Assembly: GCA_017695065.1 (NCBI GenBank)
Contig: JADILZ010000079.1
Span: forward strand, 1-64,000
DNA length: 64,000 nucleotides
Origin: Candidatus Cryptobacteroides excrementipullorum
GTDB lineage: Bacteria; Bacteroidota; Bacteroidia; Bacteroidales; UBA932
Direction of reading: 5' to 3'
Shown here: piece after piece, positions 1-8,397 of the stretch
How positions within the stretch are numbered: position 1 is the stretch's first letter
How the letters are laid out: every line of letters starts with the position of its first letter
The notes under the pieces: model-generated
What the model was told of the DNA's origin: nothing
The model's database searches: none
The model's input: only the letters and a program-made list of their open reading frames with translations
Program-made: the position numbers and the translations under genes

Positions 1-135
1 GACAGCCCCTTGTTAAGGGGCGCCACCCCCTTCCTTCCCCCTCGCCGGGGGACCTGTCGCAGGCCACGGGCCTGCTCCTTAATAGGTAATTCGATGTAAT
101 TTAATAAATTAAATTCATCGAATTCACGTTATTTT
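1..135 (+). repeat. Diverged copy of the hairpin-mosaic repeat (copy 1)
   Basis: Bases 1-30 are an exact reverse complement of 12700-12729 and contain the hairpin GCCCCTT-gtt-AAGGGGC (5-21). The stretch 85-135 is AT-rich and ends in a sequence close to the tail motif TCGAACTGACGTTA of the copy at 12.98 kb. The middle does not align well. The element is probably cut by the window edge. It lies 3' of the minus-strand glycosyltransferase operon, so unlike most copies it is not upstream of a gene inside the window. Confidence 0.65.
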
Positions 136-211
136 ACAAAGATATGTAAAAGTGTGGAATGTTGTTCTCTACGGTGCCGCACTTATGCCGGAGGATACCG
201 GCCTCCTGGCT

Positions 212-1081
212 TCAGTCCTGATGTGCGCCATGGTGTTTCCTGGACCGTCTTTCTTTCCATAACTGTCTCATTTTGAATGGTATGGAAAGAAGATTCCTTG
301 CCGCTTTCTGGAATTTCCTGTCATTGGCGCTTTCCCTGAATATCCTGTACAGGGGGGCTTTCCGGAGGGCTTCCAGCTCGCGGAGATCTTCCAGTACCGG
401 CCTGCCGAGGATTTCCTCAAGGGCTTTCTCTCTCTCCCGGAGATTGTAGGCAGGGTCTCTGGTGGAGACCCCGTTCAGGTCATACCTGCTGACGGTCATG
501 CCGGCATGCCTCAGAGAGCACTCTTCCCGTGTCATGCACTCGACCCAGAACTTCCAGTCCGACACTATCTTGAGGTTCTCGTCATAACGTCTCGCGCTGA
601 ACAGTCTCCTGTTTATGAATGTGGCAGGATGCGGAAGGTAGAATCCGTCGCTTATGATGTCGGTAGCCCGGAACGGAGGGTCCGGGAACTCCACGGTCTC
701 CGCCCCTGCAGCCCCTCCGCATGTCTCCAGGTCCCCGTAAACCAGGTCCGTCCCGTCAAGCAGCGGCCTTATCCTCGTGAGGATTCCAGGCAAGAGGCAG
801 TCCCCGGAGTTGAGGAACAGCAGATAGTCCCCTGCGGCATGGTCAATGCCCTTGTTCATTCCGGCATATATGCCGTTGTCCTTTTCAGACACGCAGTAGG
901 TACAATGCCTGTTGGCGGACCTGTAGCTTCCGATTGTCCCGGCGCTGCCGTCCGTGCTTCCACCGTCGATGATTATGTGCTCGTAAAAGCCGGCATCCTG
1001 GGCCTGTACGCTTTCCAGAGTCTTCACGAGACCGTCCCTGTTGTTAAGGTTGACAGTTATTATGCTTAGCAATATGTCCAT
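212..1081 (-). CDS. Family 2 glycosyltransferase
   Basis: A 289-residue GT-A-fold glycosyltransferase. The N-terminus carries the family 2 nucleotide-sugar binding start (SIITVNLNNRDGL, near residue 6). An IDGGSTDGS motif follows near 38, and SEKDNGIYAGMNKGI leads to an NSGD metal-site equivalent around 65-92. No membrane segment is seen, so it should act on the cytoplasmic face, adding a sugar to a surface polysaccharide or lipid-linked glycan. It is the last gene of a four-gene minus-strand operon, 24 bp after the preceding transferase. Acceptor and donor cannot be read from the sequence. Confidence 0.88.
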   Translation of the reverse strand: MDILLSIITVNLNNRDGLVKTLESVQAQDAGFYEHIIIDGGSTDGSAGTIGSYRSANRHCTYCVSEKDNGIYAGMNKGIDHAAGDYLLFLNSGDCLLPGILTRIRPLLDGTDLVYGDLETCGGAAGAETVEFPDPPFRATDIISDGFYLPHPATFINRRLFSARRYDENLKIVSDWKFWVECMTREECSLRHAGMTVSRYDLNGVSTRDPAYNLREREKALEEILGRPVLEDLRELEALRKAPLYRIFRESANDRKFQKAARNLLSIPFKMRQLWKERRSRKHHGAHQD

Positions 1082-1105
1082 TGTCAGTGTTGTATGTTCA
1101 GGCGC

Positions 1106-2314
1106 TCAGAAGCGGTCCCCTTCTGTCAGGGAGTCAAACAGCCTTTTCCATTTCCCGCCTATGATTTCTATCGAATATTCCGCGCTTTTCCTTATCACGT
1201 TTTTCCTGATCCTGAGTTTTTCTGCCTCGGGAAGCATTGCGACCCTGACCAGGGTGTCAGCGAACCTTCTCTCGCGGAACAGCCCTGGCCTTACAAGGAA
1301 TCCGTTTTCGCCGGACGGTCCGAGGATCTGCCTTACACCGCCCGAGCAGTCCAGGGCTACAGGGATCACTCCGTTGGCCTGTGCCTCGGTGAGACACAGC
1401 GGCCATCCTTCCGTTTCCGACACCAGGCATGAAATGGACGCCCTACTGTAATACGGTGCTGGGTTCCTGTATCCTTCGAAACTAATCCTTTTCAGCCCCA
1501 GCCTGGAAGACATGGCTTTCAGGTAGCCGTATTCTTCACCGTCACCTATGACAGTGAGATTCCATCCCCCGAGCCTTTCCTGGGCCAGTTTCCATGCTTT
1601 CAGCAGTCTCTCCACCCTCTTGTCAAATCTGGTCAGTCTCCCCACGAAGATTATTTCATTTTCCCGGTCGAAGCTGATTCCGTCCACCTTGTACTCAGGA
1701 TTCTCGATTACGGCGATCTTGTTTCTGCCTGGGTCGCACCCCAATGCGGAAACAAGCTTTTCCCGGTACTCCCCGCACAGCACCACATAGGCGTCGGACT
1801 CCTCGTAATTCCTTCTGTATGTGCCGAGTACTTTCCTGTACGTCTTGCCTGATATGAGATAGATCCACTTTCGGAGGCCGAACCACAGTATCGTCCTGCG
1901 CAGTTTCCTTTTGGCTATCTGCTGTCTTTCCCACATGGAAAAATCCGCCTCCCACAGTGGCCTGCCATGGTTGGCGAATACGGTCCTGCAGCCTGTGGTT
2001 CTGGATATGTCCTTGAGACTTAGGTAGATCTGTCCGACCTGCACGAGGATGTCGATTTTTTCTGCCCTGACGATTCCGATGGCCTTTTCCGTGAATGCCA
2101 CTTGGCCGTCCTTTCCCGGGTCCGGCACAGTGTGGACCCGGATGCTGTCCTTGAACTCTTCCGGAAGAAGGTCTTCCCTGAACGAGAATGTCAGTATGGA
2201 GATGCGGTAGCTGCCGGGGTACGTGCGCATAAGATACCGCGCGATGTCCATCGTTATCCTTTCCCCGCCACCGCTCGGGAACTCGATATGCACGAAAGCT
2301 ATGTGTGTCATCAC
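1106..2314 (-). CDS. Family 4 glycosyltransferase (GT-B fold)
   Basis: A 402-residue retaining GT-B transferase. The N-terminal acceptor domain starts with IAFVHIEFPSGGGERI. The C-terminal donor domain has IIFVGRLTRFDKRVE near residue 220 and the E-x7-E type motif SETEGWPLCLTEA near 300. The start overlaps the end of the upstream gene by 4 bp (ATGA), which indicates translational coupling. Together with its neighbours it probably builds part of a surface polysaccharide. Donor specificity is unknown. Confidence 0.88.
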   Translation of the reverse strand: MMTHIAFVHIEFPSGGGERITMDIARYLMRTYPGSYRISILTFSFREDLLPEEFKDSIRVHTVPDPGKDGQVAFTEKAIGIVRAEKIDILVQVGQIYLSLKDISRTTGCRTVFANHGRPLWEADFSMWERQQIAKRKLRRTILWFGLRKWIYLISGKTYRKVLGTYRRNYEESDAYVVLCGEYREKLVSALGCDPGRNKIAVIENPEYKVDGISFDRENEIIFVGRLTRFDKRVERLLKAWKLAQERLGGWNLTVIGDGEEYGYLKAMSSRLGLKRISFEGYRNPAPYYSRASISCLVSETEGWPLCLTEAQANGVIPVALDCSGGVRQILGPSGENGFLVRPGLFRERRFADTLVRVAMLPEAEKLRIRKNVIRKSAEYSIEIIGGKWKRLFDSLTEGDRF

Positions 2315-3570
2315 TTTCCTGTCGTTTCTCCGGTCACTTCATCTATGGCCTTGTACAGTCTCGGCATTATCAGGTCCCAGCTGTAGTTTTTCTCCATGTA
2401 TTCCTTTCCGCGCTCCTGCATCGAGGCGCGGAGGGCCTGGTCGGAGACAATCCTTCCCAGCCCTTTTATGAAGCTGTGTTTTCCGGTGTAGTAAAGTATG
2501 GCTCCTCCGCTTTTCCTGCAGTGCTCGCGGAGGACGTTGCAGTGTCCGTTCACCAGGACAGGTACCCTGTCGTTCAGGGCCTCCAGGAGGACAAGCGAAA
2601 GGCTTTCGTATTTTGAAGGGTTCAGCAGCAGTTCCGCATGCTGCAGGATTGCACGTTTCTGTGCATCTGAAACGAATCCCGTGTACATCACCCCTTCGGC
2701 ATCCTCTTCTTTGCGGAATATGTTGCCTATGACGACAAGGGGGAGCGCTCTGTCCCCGTATTTTTTCCGGTATGCAGTGTAATACTCGATCATGTCCCCG
2801 GTCTTGCAGCGGTCAACCCGCCCGATGTACAGGATGTATCTGTCCGGAAGGGAAAAAACTCGCCTGGTCTGTTCCCAGTCCGCCGGCTGCGGGACTTCTA
2901 TGCCCACACTTATTATAGAGGAGTGCCTGACTCCGGGTCCGAATATCCTTCTGGCCAGCTTCTGTTCGGCGGTAGTGTTGAACCCGACGTACCTTATCCT
3001 GCTGAACGCCTGGGAGAGCGATGCCCTGAAGGACACCTTGGCATAATGCATGGTCGGGATGGCTATCGTCTTCTCTCCGGCCTCCATCGCGGTGAAATAG
3101 AAGGGCGCGAAATCGGAGGTGATGGCGATGAAGGCGTCATAGCTGTCCTTGGACGAGGCTATGTACTTTACCATCTCTTCTGAGTAGAATATGCTGTGTT
3201 TTTGATATTCGATGTCTTCGTCCAGCTTCCATCTCCATGTCCGGATGATGTACGAGAGGGGATGGAGCAACCCGATGTTGTACAGGAACATCCTCAGACG
3301 TCTGGCAGGCTTTGCTTTCCTTGCCCAGTAGTCCGATGCGGAACGGTCAAACGGCTCTGTGCGGAACCTCCTGACAGTCACGCCGTTCACTATGCCGGTT
3401 CCCGGAGGGTACTCATTCCCTCCCTTAGTATAATCCTTCACGCATGTGGTGAGCACTTCCACCTGGCAGTCTCCGGCAAGCCTCTCCGCCAGCATCCGGC
3501 AGTGGAATTCCGCCCCGCCGTTTATGTCCAGGCCATATCTTACGGTAACAAAAGCGATTCTTTTCTTCAT
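2311..3570 (-). CDS. Family 4 glycosyltransferase, tandem paralogue 1
   Basis: A 419-residue GT-B enzyme. The N-terminal glycine-rich loop is in VRYGLDINGGAEFHCRML. The donor-site helix is YESLSLVLLEALNDRVPVLV (E-x7-E) followed by GHCNVL. It is clearly homologous along its whole length to the next gene upstream (3617-4900), sharing NGGAE-HCRMLAERLAG, the TTCV-DY--GGN block and the FYSEEM block, so the pair arose by tandem duplication. It is the second gene of the minus-strand operon and is 4-bp coupled to the gene at 1106-2314. Confidence 0.87.
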   Translation of the reverse strand: MKKRIAFVTVRYGLDINGGAEFHCRMLAERLAGDCQVEVLTTCVKDYTKGGNEYPPGTGIVNGVTVRRFRTEPFDRSASDYWARKAKPARRLRMFLYNIGLLHPLSYIIRTWRWKLDEDIEYQKHSIFYSEEMVKYIASSKDSYDAFIAITSDFAPFYFTAMEAGEKTIAIPTMHYAKVSFRASLSQAFSRIRYVGFNTTAEQKLARRIFGPGVRHSSIISVGIEVPQPADWEQTRRVFSLPDRYILYIGRVDRCKTGDMIEYYTAYRKKYGDRALPLVVIGNIFRKEEDAEGVMYTGFVSDAQKRAILQHAELLLNPSKYESLSLVLLEALNDRVPVLVNGHCNVLREHCRKSGGAILYYTGKHSFIKGLGRIVSDQALRASMQERGKEYMEKNYSWDLIMPRLYKAIDEVTGETTGK

Positions 3571-3616
3571 CGTGGAAAATCAATAGTCAGTGCAAAGATA
3601 GCTTCAAATTTCACAT

Positions 3617-4900
3617 TCACCCAATTTCCTGTCCGGCCGGCAGTTTCCCGGCCACCAGTTCTATAGCCTTCTCCAGCCTGCGCATGATGACTTCCCAGTC
3701 GTAATTCTCGGTGATGTAGGCCTTGCCCCTGCGTATCATCTCCTCCCTCATGTCTCTGTCGTGCAGGATTTCGTGGAGTCTCCTGCAGAAATTGAATCTG
3801 TTTGTGTAGTATTTGACAGCTCCTCCGCTCCTTATGGCATGTCCTTTCAGCACGTTGCAATGCCCGTTCACAAGTGCCGGGACCTTGTCGTAAAGCGCTT
3901 CCAGAAGGACGAGAGAGAGGCTTTCATGCTTGGATGAGTTGATAAGGAGGGATGAGTGCTGCAGGATGGCACGTCTCTGCGCATCGGTGACGAACCCGGT
4001 GAAAATGACCCCCTCCGGGAGTCCGATGAACTCCATCGATCCCCCCACCATCACCAGTGCGGGGATATCTTTCCTCTCATATCTCCGGTATGACCTGTAA
4101 TAGGAAAGCAGCTTTCCGACTTTCGCCCGTTTTATGCGTCCTACATATACTATGTACCTGTCAGGAAGCGAGAAGCGTTTCTTTACCGACTCCCAGTCGT
4201 CAGGCTCTGGAATGTCTATCCCTGTGCTGATTATCCCGCAGTCCTTCAGGTTCTTCCCGAAAATGTTCCTTGCGAGTTTCTCCTCTTCCGGTGTGTTGAA
4301 CCCCATGTAGCTTATTCTCGGGAAAGCCTGTGTGAGCGATACCCTGAAGGAAGCCCTTGCATTGTGCATTGTCGGTATGCCGATCATCCTCTCGCCGGCA
4401 AGCATCGCTGTGAAATAGAACGGTCCGTAGTCCGCCGTAAGTGCAATGATGGCCTTGTAGCTGTTCTTGTGGGCAAGGATGAAGTCGTTCATTTCCTCCG
4501 AATAGAACACATGGTGCTTCCTCTCTTCTATGTCATCGTGGAGTCTCCATGTCCATACCGGGAAAATGTCTGCAAACAGCCTGAGTATCCTTATCCGGTA
4601 CATCAGATGCCTGAGCCTTCTCGGCGGCTTGGATCTCCGGAACCAGTATTCCCACGGCGTGCTGTCTGACGGAGCAACGGGGAAACGGTGTATCAGGACA
4701 CCGTTAAGTATCTCGTCACCAGGGGCATACTGATTCCCGCCGGTCACATAGTCATTCACGCATGTGGTGATAACCTCCACCGCGTACTTGCCGGCGAGCC
4801 TTTCCGCCAGCATCCGGCAGTGCATTTCTGCTCCTCCGTTTATTTCCTTGCCGTATCTTACCGCGACAAATGCAACTTTCTCTTTCTTTGACACATCCAT
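3617..4900 (-). CDS. Family 4 glycosyltransferase, tandem paralogue 2
   Basis: A GT-B enzyme of about 427 residues from the chosen start. I use the ATG at 4900 because the paralogue downstream begins with the same KKxxVAFVxVRYG block. An open frame continues upstream to 4966 but its extra residues look non-family. Key motifs are KEINGGAEMHCRMLAERL, VGRIKRAKVGKLLSYYRSY in the donor domain, and KHESLSLVLLEALYDKVPAL (E-x7-E). It is the first gene of the glycosyltransferase operon. About 370 bp of sequence without a gene separates it from the tRNA genes. Confidence 0.85.
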   Translation of the reverse strand: MDVSKKEKVAFVAVRYGKEINGGAEMHCRMLAERLAGKYAVEVITTCVNDYVTGGNQYAPGDEILNGVLIHRFPVAPSDSTPWEYWFRRSKPPRRLRHLMYRIRILRLFADIFPVWTWRLHDDIEERKHHVFYSEEMNDFILAHKNSYKAIIALTADYGPFYFTAMLAGERMIGIPTMHNARASFRVSLTQAFPRISYMGFNTPEEEKLARNIFGKNLKDCGIISTGIDIPEPDDWESVKKRFSLPDRYIVYVGRIKRAKVGKLLSYYRSYRRYERKDIPALVMVGGSMEFIGLPEGVIFTGFVTDAQRRAILQHSSLLINSSKHESLSLVLLEALYDKVPALVNGHCNVLKGHAIRSGGAVKYYTNRFNFCRRLHEILHDRDMREEMIRRGKAYITENYDWEVIMRRLEKAIELVAGKLPAGQEIG

Positions 4901-5109
4901 TGTTTCCGGGGTAAGTCCTTTATCCTGTGGCCTTTGTACAGTCCGTTGCAGATTACATGCATTCATTGGGGATGTGAAATTATATAAAAATGTTCATATT
5001 TTCCATAAAAAACTTCAATATTTCTTTTCCTCAGGCATGCTTCTGTGCGGAAATGCTGTACAATATATTATAATATGGAAATACGGAAGTATTGCTCCGC
5101 GGGCCGGTG

Positions 5110-5124
5110 TTTTTTTGGGGGGGG
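5110..5124. repeat. Homopolymer tract T7G8
   Basis: Seven T then eight G lie in the 370-bp stretch between the glycosyltransferase operon (minus strand, starting 4900) and the tRNA promoter. I see no gene in 4901-5206. Long G runs are otherwise rare here, the other two (both G9) being in the glycosyltransferase gene near 34 kb. Slippage could alter spacing upstream of the operon, but no good promoter was recognised between the tract and 4900. Confidence 0.5.
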
Positions 5125-5206
5125 CGGCTGCAGGTGCGCGGAACCGGTCTTTCAGACGGGGCCTTATGCGGATAGCCATAAAAAAGCGAATAAATTTCTG
5201 TAAAAT

Positions 5207-5237
5207 ATTGCAATTTCAAAAAACATTCGTACCTTTG
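5207..5237 (+). promoter_or_regulatory. Bacteroidetes-type promoter for the tRNA pair
   Basis: ATTG (5207-5210), 19 bases, then TACCTTTG (5230-5237). This fits the Bacteroidetes primary sigma consensus TTTG-N19-TAnnTTTG with one mismatch. It lies 29 bp before tRNA-Gln. Confidence 0.7.
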
Positions 5238-5266
5238 CAGTCCCAAAACAAAAATACGGGACATAT

Positions 5267-5337
5267 TGAGATATGGTGTAATGGTAGCACTACAGATTCT
5301 GGCTCTGTCAGTGAGGGTTCGAGTCCTTCTATCTCAA
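5267..5337 (+). tRNA. tRNA-Gln (CTG anticodon)
   Basis: A 71-nt cloverleaf. The acceptor stem is TGAGATA/TATCTCA and the anticodon stem ACAGA/TCTGT encloses loop TTCTGGC, giving anticodon CTG. The T arm is GAGGGTTCGAGTCCTTC. CCA is not encoded. It is co-transcribed with the tRNA-Met that follows 60 bp later. Confidence 0.95.
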
Positions 5338-5397
5338 CAAATTCCAGACAGCACCGTCATTCCGGGCGGGAGAGTCTAAAAAGACAAAGCCAATGAT

Positions 5398-5471
5398 GGC
5401 GGGTTAGCTCAGCTGGTTAGAGCGCATGATTCATAATCATGAGGTCCGCAGTTCAATCCTGCGACCCGCTA
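5398..5471 (+). tRNA. tRNA-Met (CAT anticodon), elongator type
   Basis: A 74-nt cloverleaf. The acceptor is GGCGGGT/ACCCGCT with a terminal G-T pair, the D arm is TAGCTCAGCTGGTTAGAGC, and the anticodon stem CATGA/TCATG encloses TTCATAA. The paired first acceptor position argues against the initiator. An isoleucine tRNA with lysidine-modified CAT is possible but the body resembles elongator Met. CCA is not encoded. Confidence 0.9.
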
Positions 5472-5481
5472 CAAGAAAATG

Positions 5482-5512
5482 ACACTGCAGATGAATCTGC
5501 AGTGTTTTTTTT
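5482..5512. terminator. Intrinsic terminator, bidirectional
   Basis: The 10-bp stem ACACTGCAGA/TCTGCAGTGT with a 4-nt loop is followed by a T run on the + strand, ending the tRNA transcript. Read from the other side it is followed by a T-rich stretch, so it can also serve ispF, which ends 42 bp away on the minus strand. Confidence 0.88.
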
Positions 5513-5553
5513 GTTGTCTGCAAGGATGAAGTCCGTCCGTATAAGGCTTGTTC

Positions 5554-6042
5554 TCAATGGGATACAGACAGGACCAGCACCGATGCGTAAGCCTCGCATC
5601 CTTCGCTGCGCCCCACAAAGCCGAGATGCTCTGTTGTGGTGGCCTTTACGGAGACACGGTCCGTCGGGATGCCCATTGTCCTGGCAAGCGTCTCCCGCAT
5701 CGTGGCGATGTATGGCGCGAGCTTCGGCCTCTGGAGGGCGATAGTGATGTCGGCGTTCCCGATCCGGTATCCCAGCCCTGATACCATCTCTGTGGTCCTG
5801 CGCAGAAGTATCTTGCTGTCTATGCCCTTGAATTCTTCGGATGAATCAGGGAAATGCTTCCCGATGTCGCCGAGGGCGAGGGCGCCGAGTATCGCGTCGC
5901 AGAGTGCGTGAATGGCCACATCCCCGTCTGAATGTGCAATGCAGCCCACCGGGCTTTCTATTTCCACCCCTCCGAGATGCAGGGGGAGCCCTTCGGCAAG
6001 GGCATGGACATCATACCCGTTTCCTGTTCTTATGTCTGTCAT
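5554..6042 (-). CDS. ispF: 2-C-methyl-D-erythritol 2,4-cyclodiphosphate synthase
   Basis: A cytoplasmic enzyme of the MEP isoprenoid pathway. It cyclises the 4-diphosphocytidyl-2-phosphate intermediate to methylerythritol cyclodiphosphate, releasing CMP. It has the family start GNGYDVH (metal ligands D and H), HSDGDVAIHALCDAILGA, the GDIGKHFPD block, and the C-terminal VKATTTEHLGFVGR block. The ATG at 6042 gives 162 residues, normal for IspF. The longer frame to 6114 adds residues not seen in the family. It ends 42 bp from the shared terminator. Confidence 0.95.
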   Translation of the reverse strand: MTDIRTGNGYDVHALAEGLPLHLGGVEIESPVGCIAHSDGDVAIHALCDAILGALALGDIGKHFPDSSEEFKGIDSKILLRRTTEMVSGLGYRIGNADITIALQRPKLAPYIATMRETLARTMGIPTDRVSVKATTTEHLGFVGRSEGCEAYASVLVLSVSH

Positions 6043-6121
6043 GTCATCAATGAAATTGTGGACAAATATAGTCATCCGCAGTGTAAATCCAATGCCCTCC
6101 GGGGTAAGAAGCACGATTTAA

Positions 6122-6154
6122 ATTGCATAAATCGGACAAAAATCAGTACATTTG
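6122..6154 (+). promoter_or_regulatory. Probable promoter, small membrane protein and mutL
   Basis: ATTG (6122-6125), 21 bases, then TACATTTG (6147-6154). The -7 element matches TAnnTTTG fully but the spacing is two bases longer than usual. It lies 24 bp before the ATG at 6179. Confidence 0.5.
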
Positions 6155-6178
6155 TAAATTGTCATAAAATTTCTGATT

Positions 6179-6472
6179 ATGGGATTTAATTTCAGCTTGT
6201 TCGGGACTCCGGAGCACAGAGTGTTCAATTATAAGCCGCGGTATTATGATCCGGAGAAGGAGGCCCTGAAGGAAAAGTTCGGGAAGGTGGACGGCAGCCT
6301 TGAGAAAGGTCCGTATGTCCCCGGCTCGTATCTGAAGGGCAGCTTCCGCAACGGGAATTACCAGAAGACCCGCGGAGCCAGCAAGGCCCAGAAGATTATC
6401 GGAGCCATAGGACTGGCAATATTTTTCGTCGTACTTGTCTATATAACGAAATTCTATTCATTGCTCTGGTAA
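6179..6472 (+). CDS. Small conserved membrane protein upstream of mutL
   Basis: A 97-residue protein with a basic, tyrosine-rich N-terminal half (FNYKPRYYDPEKEALKEKFG) and one hydrophobic segment at the C-terminus (IIGAIGLAIFFVVLVYITKF, about residues 71-90). This predicts a tail-anchored inner-membrane protein with the basic part inside the cell. Similar small proteins sit before mutL and rhomboid genes in other Bacteroidetes. As I recall, some are labelled riboflavin synthase subunit beta, for which nothing here gives support. Function unknown. It is 32 bp before mutL. Confidence 0.75.
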   Translation: MGFNFSLFGTPEHRVFNYKPRYYDPEKEALKEKFGKVDGSLEKGPYVPGSYLKGSFRNGNYQKTRGASKAQKIIGAIGLAIFFVVLVYITKFYSLLW

Positions 6473-6504
6473 GCCGCAGAAAAGTGTGAAAGGATAGGAA
6501 GGAG

Positions 6505-8361
6505 ATGGATATCAGGATATTACCGAGCAATTTGGCCAATATGATCGCCGCAGGGGAGGTCGTGCAGCGTCCTGCCTCAGTGGTGAAGGAACTCATGGAG
6601 AACGCCGTGGACGCCGGCGCGGGGCACGTGTCTGTCCTTGTCCGCGATGCGGGTAAGACACTTATCCAGGTGATAGACGACGGCTGCGGCATGTCACCGG
6701 ATGATGCTGTGGTATGCTTCGAGAGGCACGCCACATCAAAGATAGCCACGCCGGAAGATCTGGCAGGCATCGTGACATTCGGATTCAGGGGAGAGGCGCT
6801 TGCATCCATAGCCGCCGTGTCGGAGGTGACCCTCCGTACGCGCAGGGAAGAGGATGAGGTGGGATGCGAAGTGGTCTTTGCGGATTCGAAGCATGTCTCC
6901 ACTTCCGTGACGACCGCTCCGAGGGGGGCGAATTTCGCTGTGAGGAACCTTTTCTACAACGTGCCTGCCAGACGCAAGTTCCTCAAGTCGGACAATGTGG
7001 AGTTCAAGCATATCGTGTCGGAATTCACCCATGTGGCCCTCTCGCGTTATGAGATGGGCTTCGACCTTGTGCACAATGACAGGGAAATATATGTTCTGAA
7101 ACCCGCCAAGTCGTTGAAATTCAGAATACAGGATATGTTCGGCAAGGGCGTGGCGCAGAATCTCGCCGATATAAGTGCGGAGACTTCGGTGGTGAAGGTC
7201 TACGGCTATGTCGCCCGTCCGGACTCTTCCACCAAGTCGCAGACCAACCAGTTCTTTTTCATAAACGGAAGATATTTCAGGAGCCCTTATTTCCACAAGG
7301 CCGTTATGAGGGCGTATGAGAAGCTGGTCCCGGAAGGAAGCAGCCCTTCCTATTTTATATATCTGGAGACAGAGCCGGGTGCAGTGGACGTGAACATAAG
7401 CCCGACCAAGACGGAGGTCAAGTTCGAGGATGACAGTGTCATTTTCCAGATACTGTATGCGTGCATAAAGGAGACTCTCGGGAAAAACTCTTTCGGGGAC
7501 AGCATAGACTTCGATGTGGAGGGCACTCCGGATATACCTGTCTTCGGGAAGAACTTCGATGACCTGTATCCGTCTTCCGAGCCGCAGTTCGGAACTGACC
7601 CGAGCTTCAATCCCTTTGACAATGACGGCTTTCCGTCCGAGGAGTCGCATTTCTCCAACTTCATAGGCTACGGGACCGGACCTTCTGTCCCTCCTCGGGA
7701 CGGGGACGTCCCGGCCGCCCATTCACCCGGGTCTCCGTCGTCCTTCGTGGACAGGAGGGAGGACTATGGCAAGCTGTTCGAGGACAGGATCCTGCCTTCC
7801 AGGACGGTGCTGATCCTCCAGGGCAAGTACATCCTCACGGCTGTGAAGTCGGGGCTTCTGGTGGTCAGCATAAGGAAAGCCACCGAAAGGATACTGTTCG
7901 AGCGGTTCCTGGATGCCTGCTCCAAGAACGGCCATGTCACCCAGACTTCCCTTTTCCCGGTGACCGTCCAGGTCGGCGTGGAAAACGTGCTCCTGTTCAA
8001 GGAGCATTCCGCCCTTCTTTCGTCCCTCGGCTTCGACATAAGCCCGTTCGGGAACGATACGGTCGTGGTGAACGGGGTGCCGGAAGGGTATTCCGCCGAG
8101 CCGGGTAAGATGCAGGCCATGGTCACAGACCTGATATCGGTGCTTTCCGATGACAGGAGCCTGCTTCCCGGCATGATGGCATCGTCCGTGGCCGAGAAGT
8201 TTGCCAAGATCGGGGCTGCGGGCAGGGATGCCCTCACTTCACCGGTGGAGGCCCAGAGGCTTATCGACACGCTGTTCGCGTGCAGCAACGCCGAGTTCAC
8301 GAGTTCAGGGCACAGGACTATGGTCATCATGCCTATAGAGGATATCGACAAGAGATTTTGA
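6505..8361 (+). CDS. mutL: DNA mismatch repair protein MutL
   Basis: A 618-residue mismatch-repair coordinator linking MutS to downstream excision. The N-terminal GHKL ATPase is complete: ENAVDAGA, DDGCGM, TSKI and GFRGEAL within about residues 30-100, and the transducer domain runs to about 330. A linker rich in D, S and P covers about 345-430, followed by the dimerisation domain. At the place of the endonuclease motif (DQHAxxExxxxE in nicking MutL proteins) this protein reads SIRKATERILFE (residues 455-466), so the metal-binding D and H are missing. A good GGAAGGAG ribosome site precedes the ATG. It shares a transcript with the rhomboid gene 36 bp downstream. Confidence 0.95.
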   Translation: MDIRILPSNLANMIAAGEVVQRPASVVKELMENAVDAGAGHVSVLVRDAGKTLIQVIDDGCGMSPDDAVVCFERHATSKIATPEDLAGIVTFGFRGEALASIAAVSEVTLRTRREEDEVGCEVVFADSKHVSTSVTTAPRGANFAVRNLFYNVPARRKFLKSDNVEFKHIVSEFTHVALSRYEMGFDLVHNDREIYVLKPAKSLKFRIQDMFGKGVAQNLADISAETSVVKVYGYVARPDSSTKSQTNQFFFINGRYFRSPYFHKAVMRAYEKLVPEGSSPSYFIYLETEPGAVDVNISPTKTEVKFEDDSVIFQILYACIKETLGKNSFGDSIDFDVEGTPDIPVFGKNFDDLYPSSEPQFGTDPSFNPFDNDGFPSEESHFSNFIGYGTGPSVPPRDGDVPAAHSPGSPSSFVDRREDYGKLFEDRILPSRTVLILQGKYILTAVKSGLLVVSIRKATERILFERFLDACSKNGHVTQTSLFPVTVQVGVENVLLFKEHSALLSSLGFDISPFGNDTVVVNGVPEGYSAEPGKMQAMVTDLISVLSDDRSLLPGMMASSVAEKFAKIGAAGRDALTSPVEAQRLIDTLFACSNAEFTSSGHRTMVIMPIEDIDKRF

Positions 8362-8397
8362 CATTTTTTCAGTTTAAACAAGACAACGTAACACCAG

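Noticed and set aside
5398..5471. Initiator tRNA-Met or lysidine-type tRNA-Ile
   Set aside because: The first acceptor pair is formed (G-T), unlike the unpaired initiator, and the body resembles elongator Met. The isoleucine option cannot be fully excluded from sequence alone.
6736..7722. 328-codon open frame antisense to mutL
   Set aside because: It overlaps the conserved ATPase domain of mutL. The product is Arg-rich with no recognisable fold or start signal.
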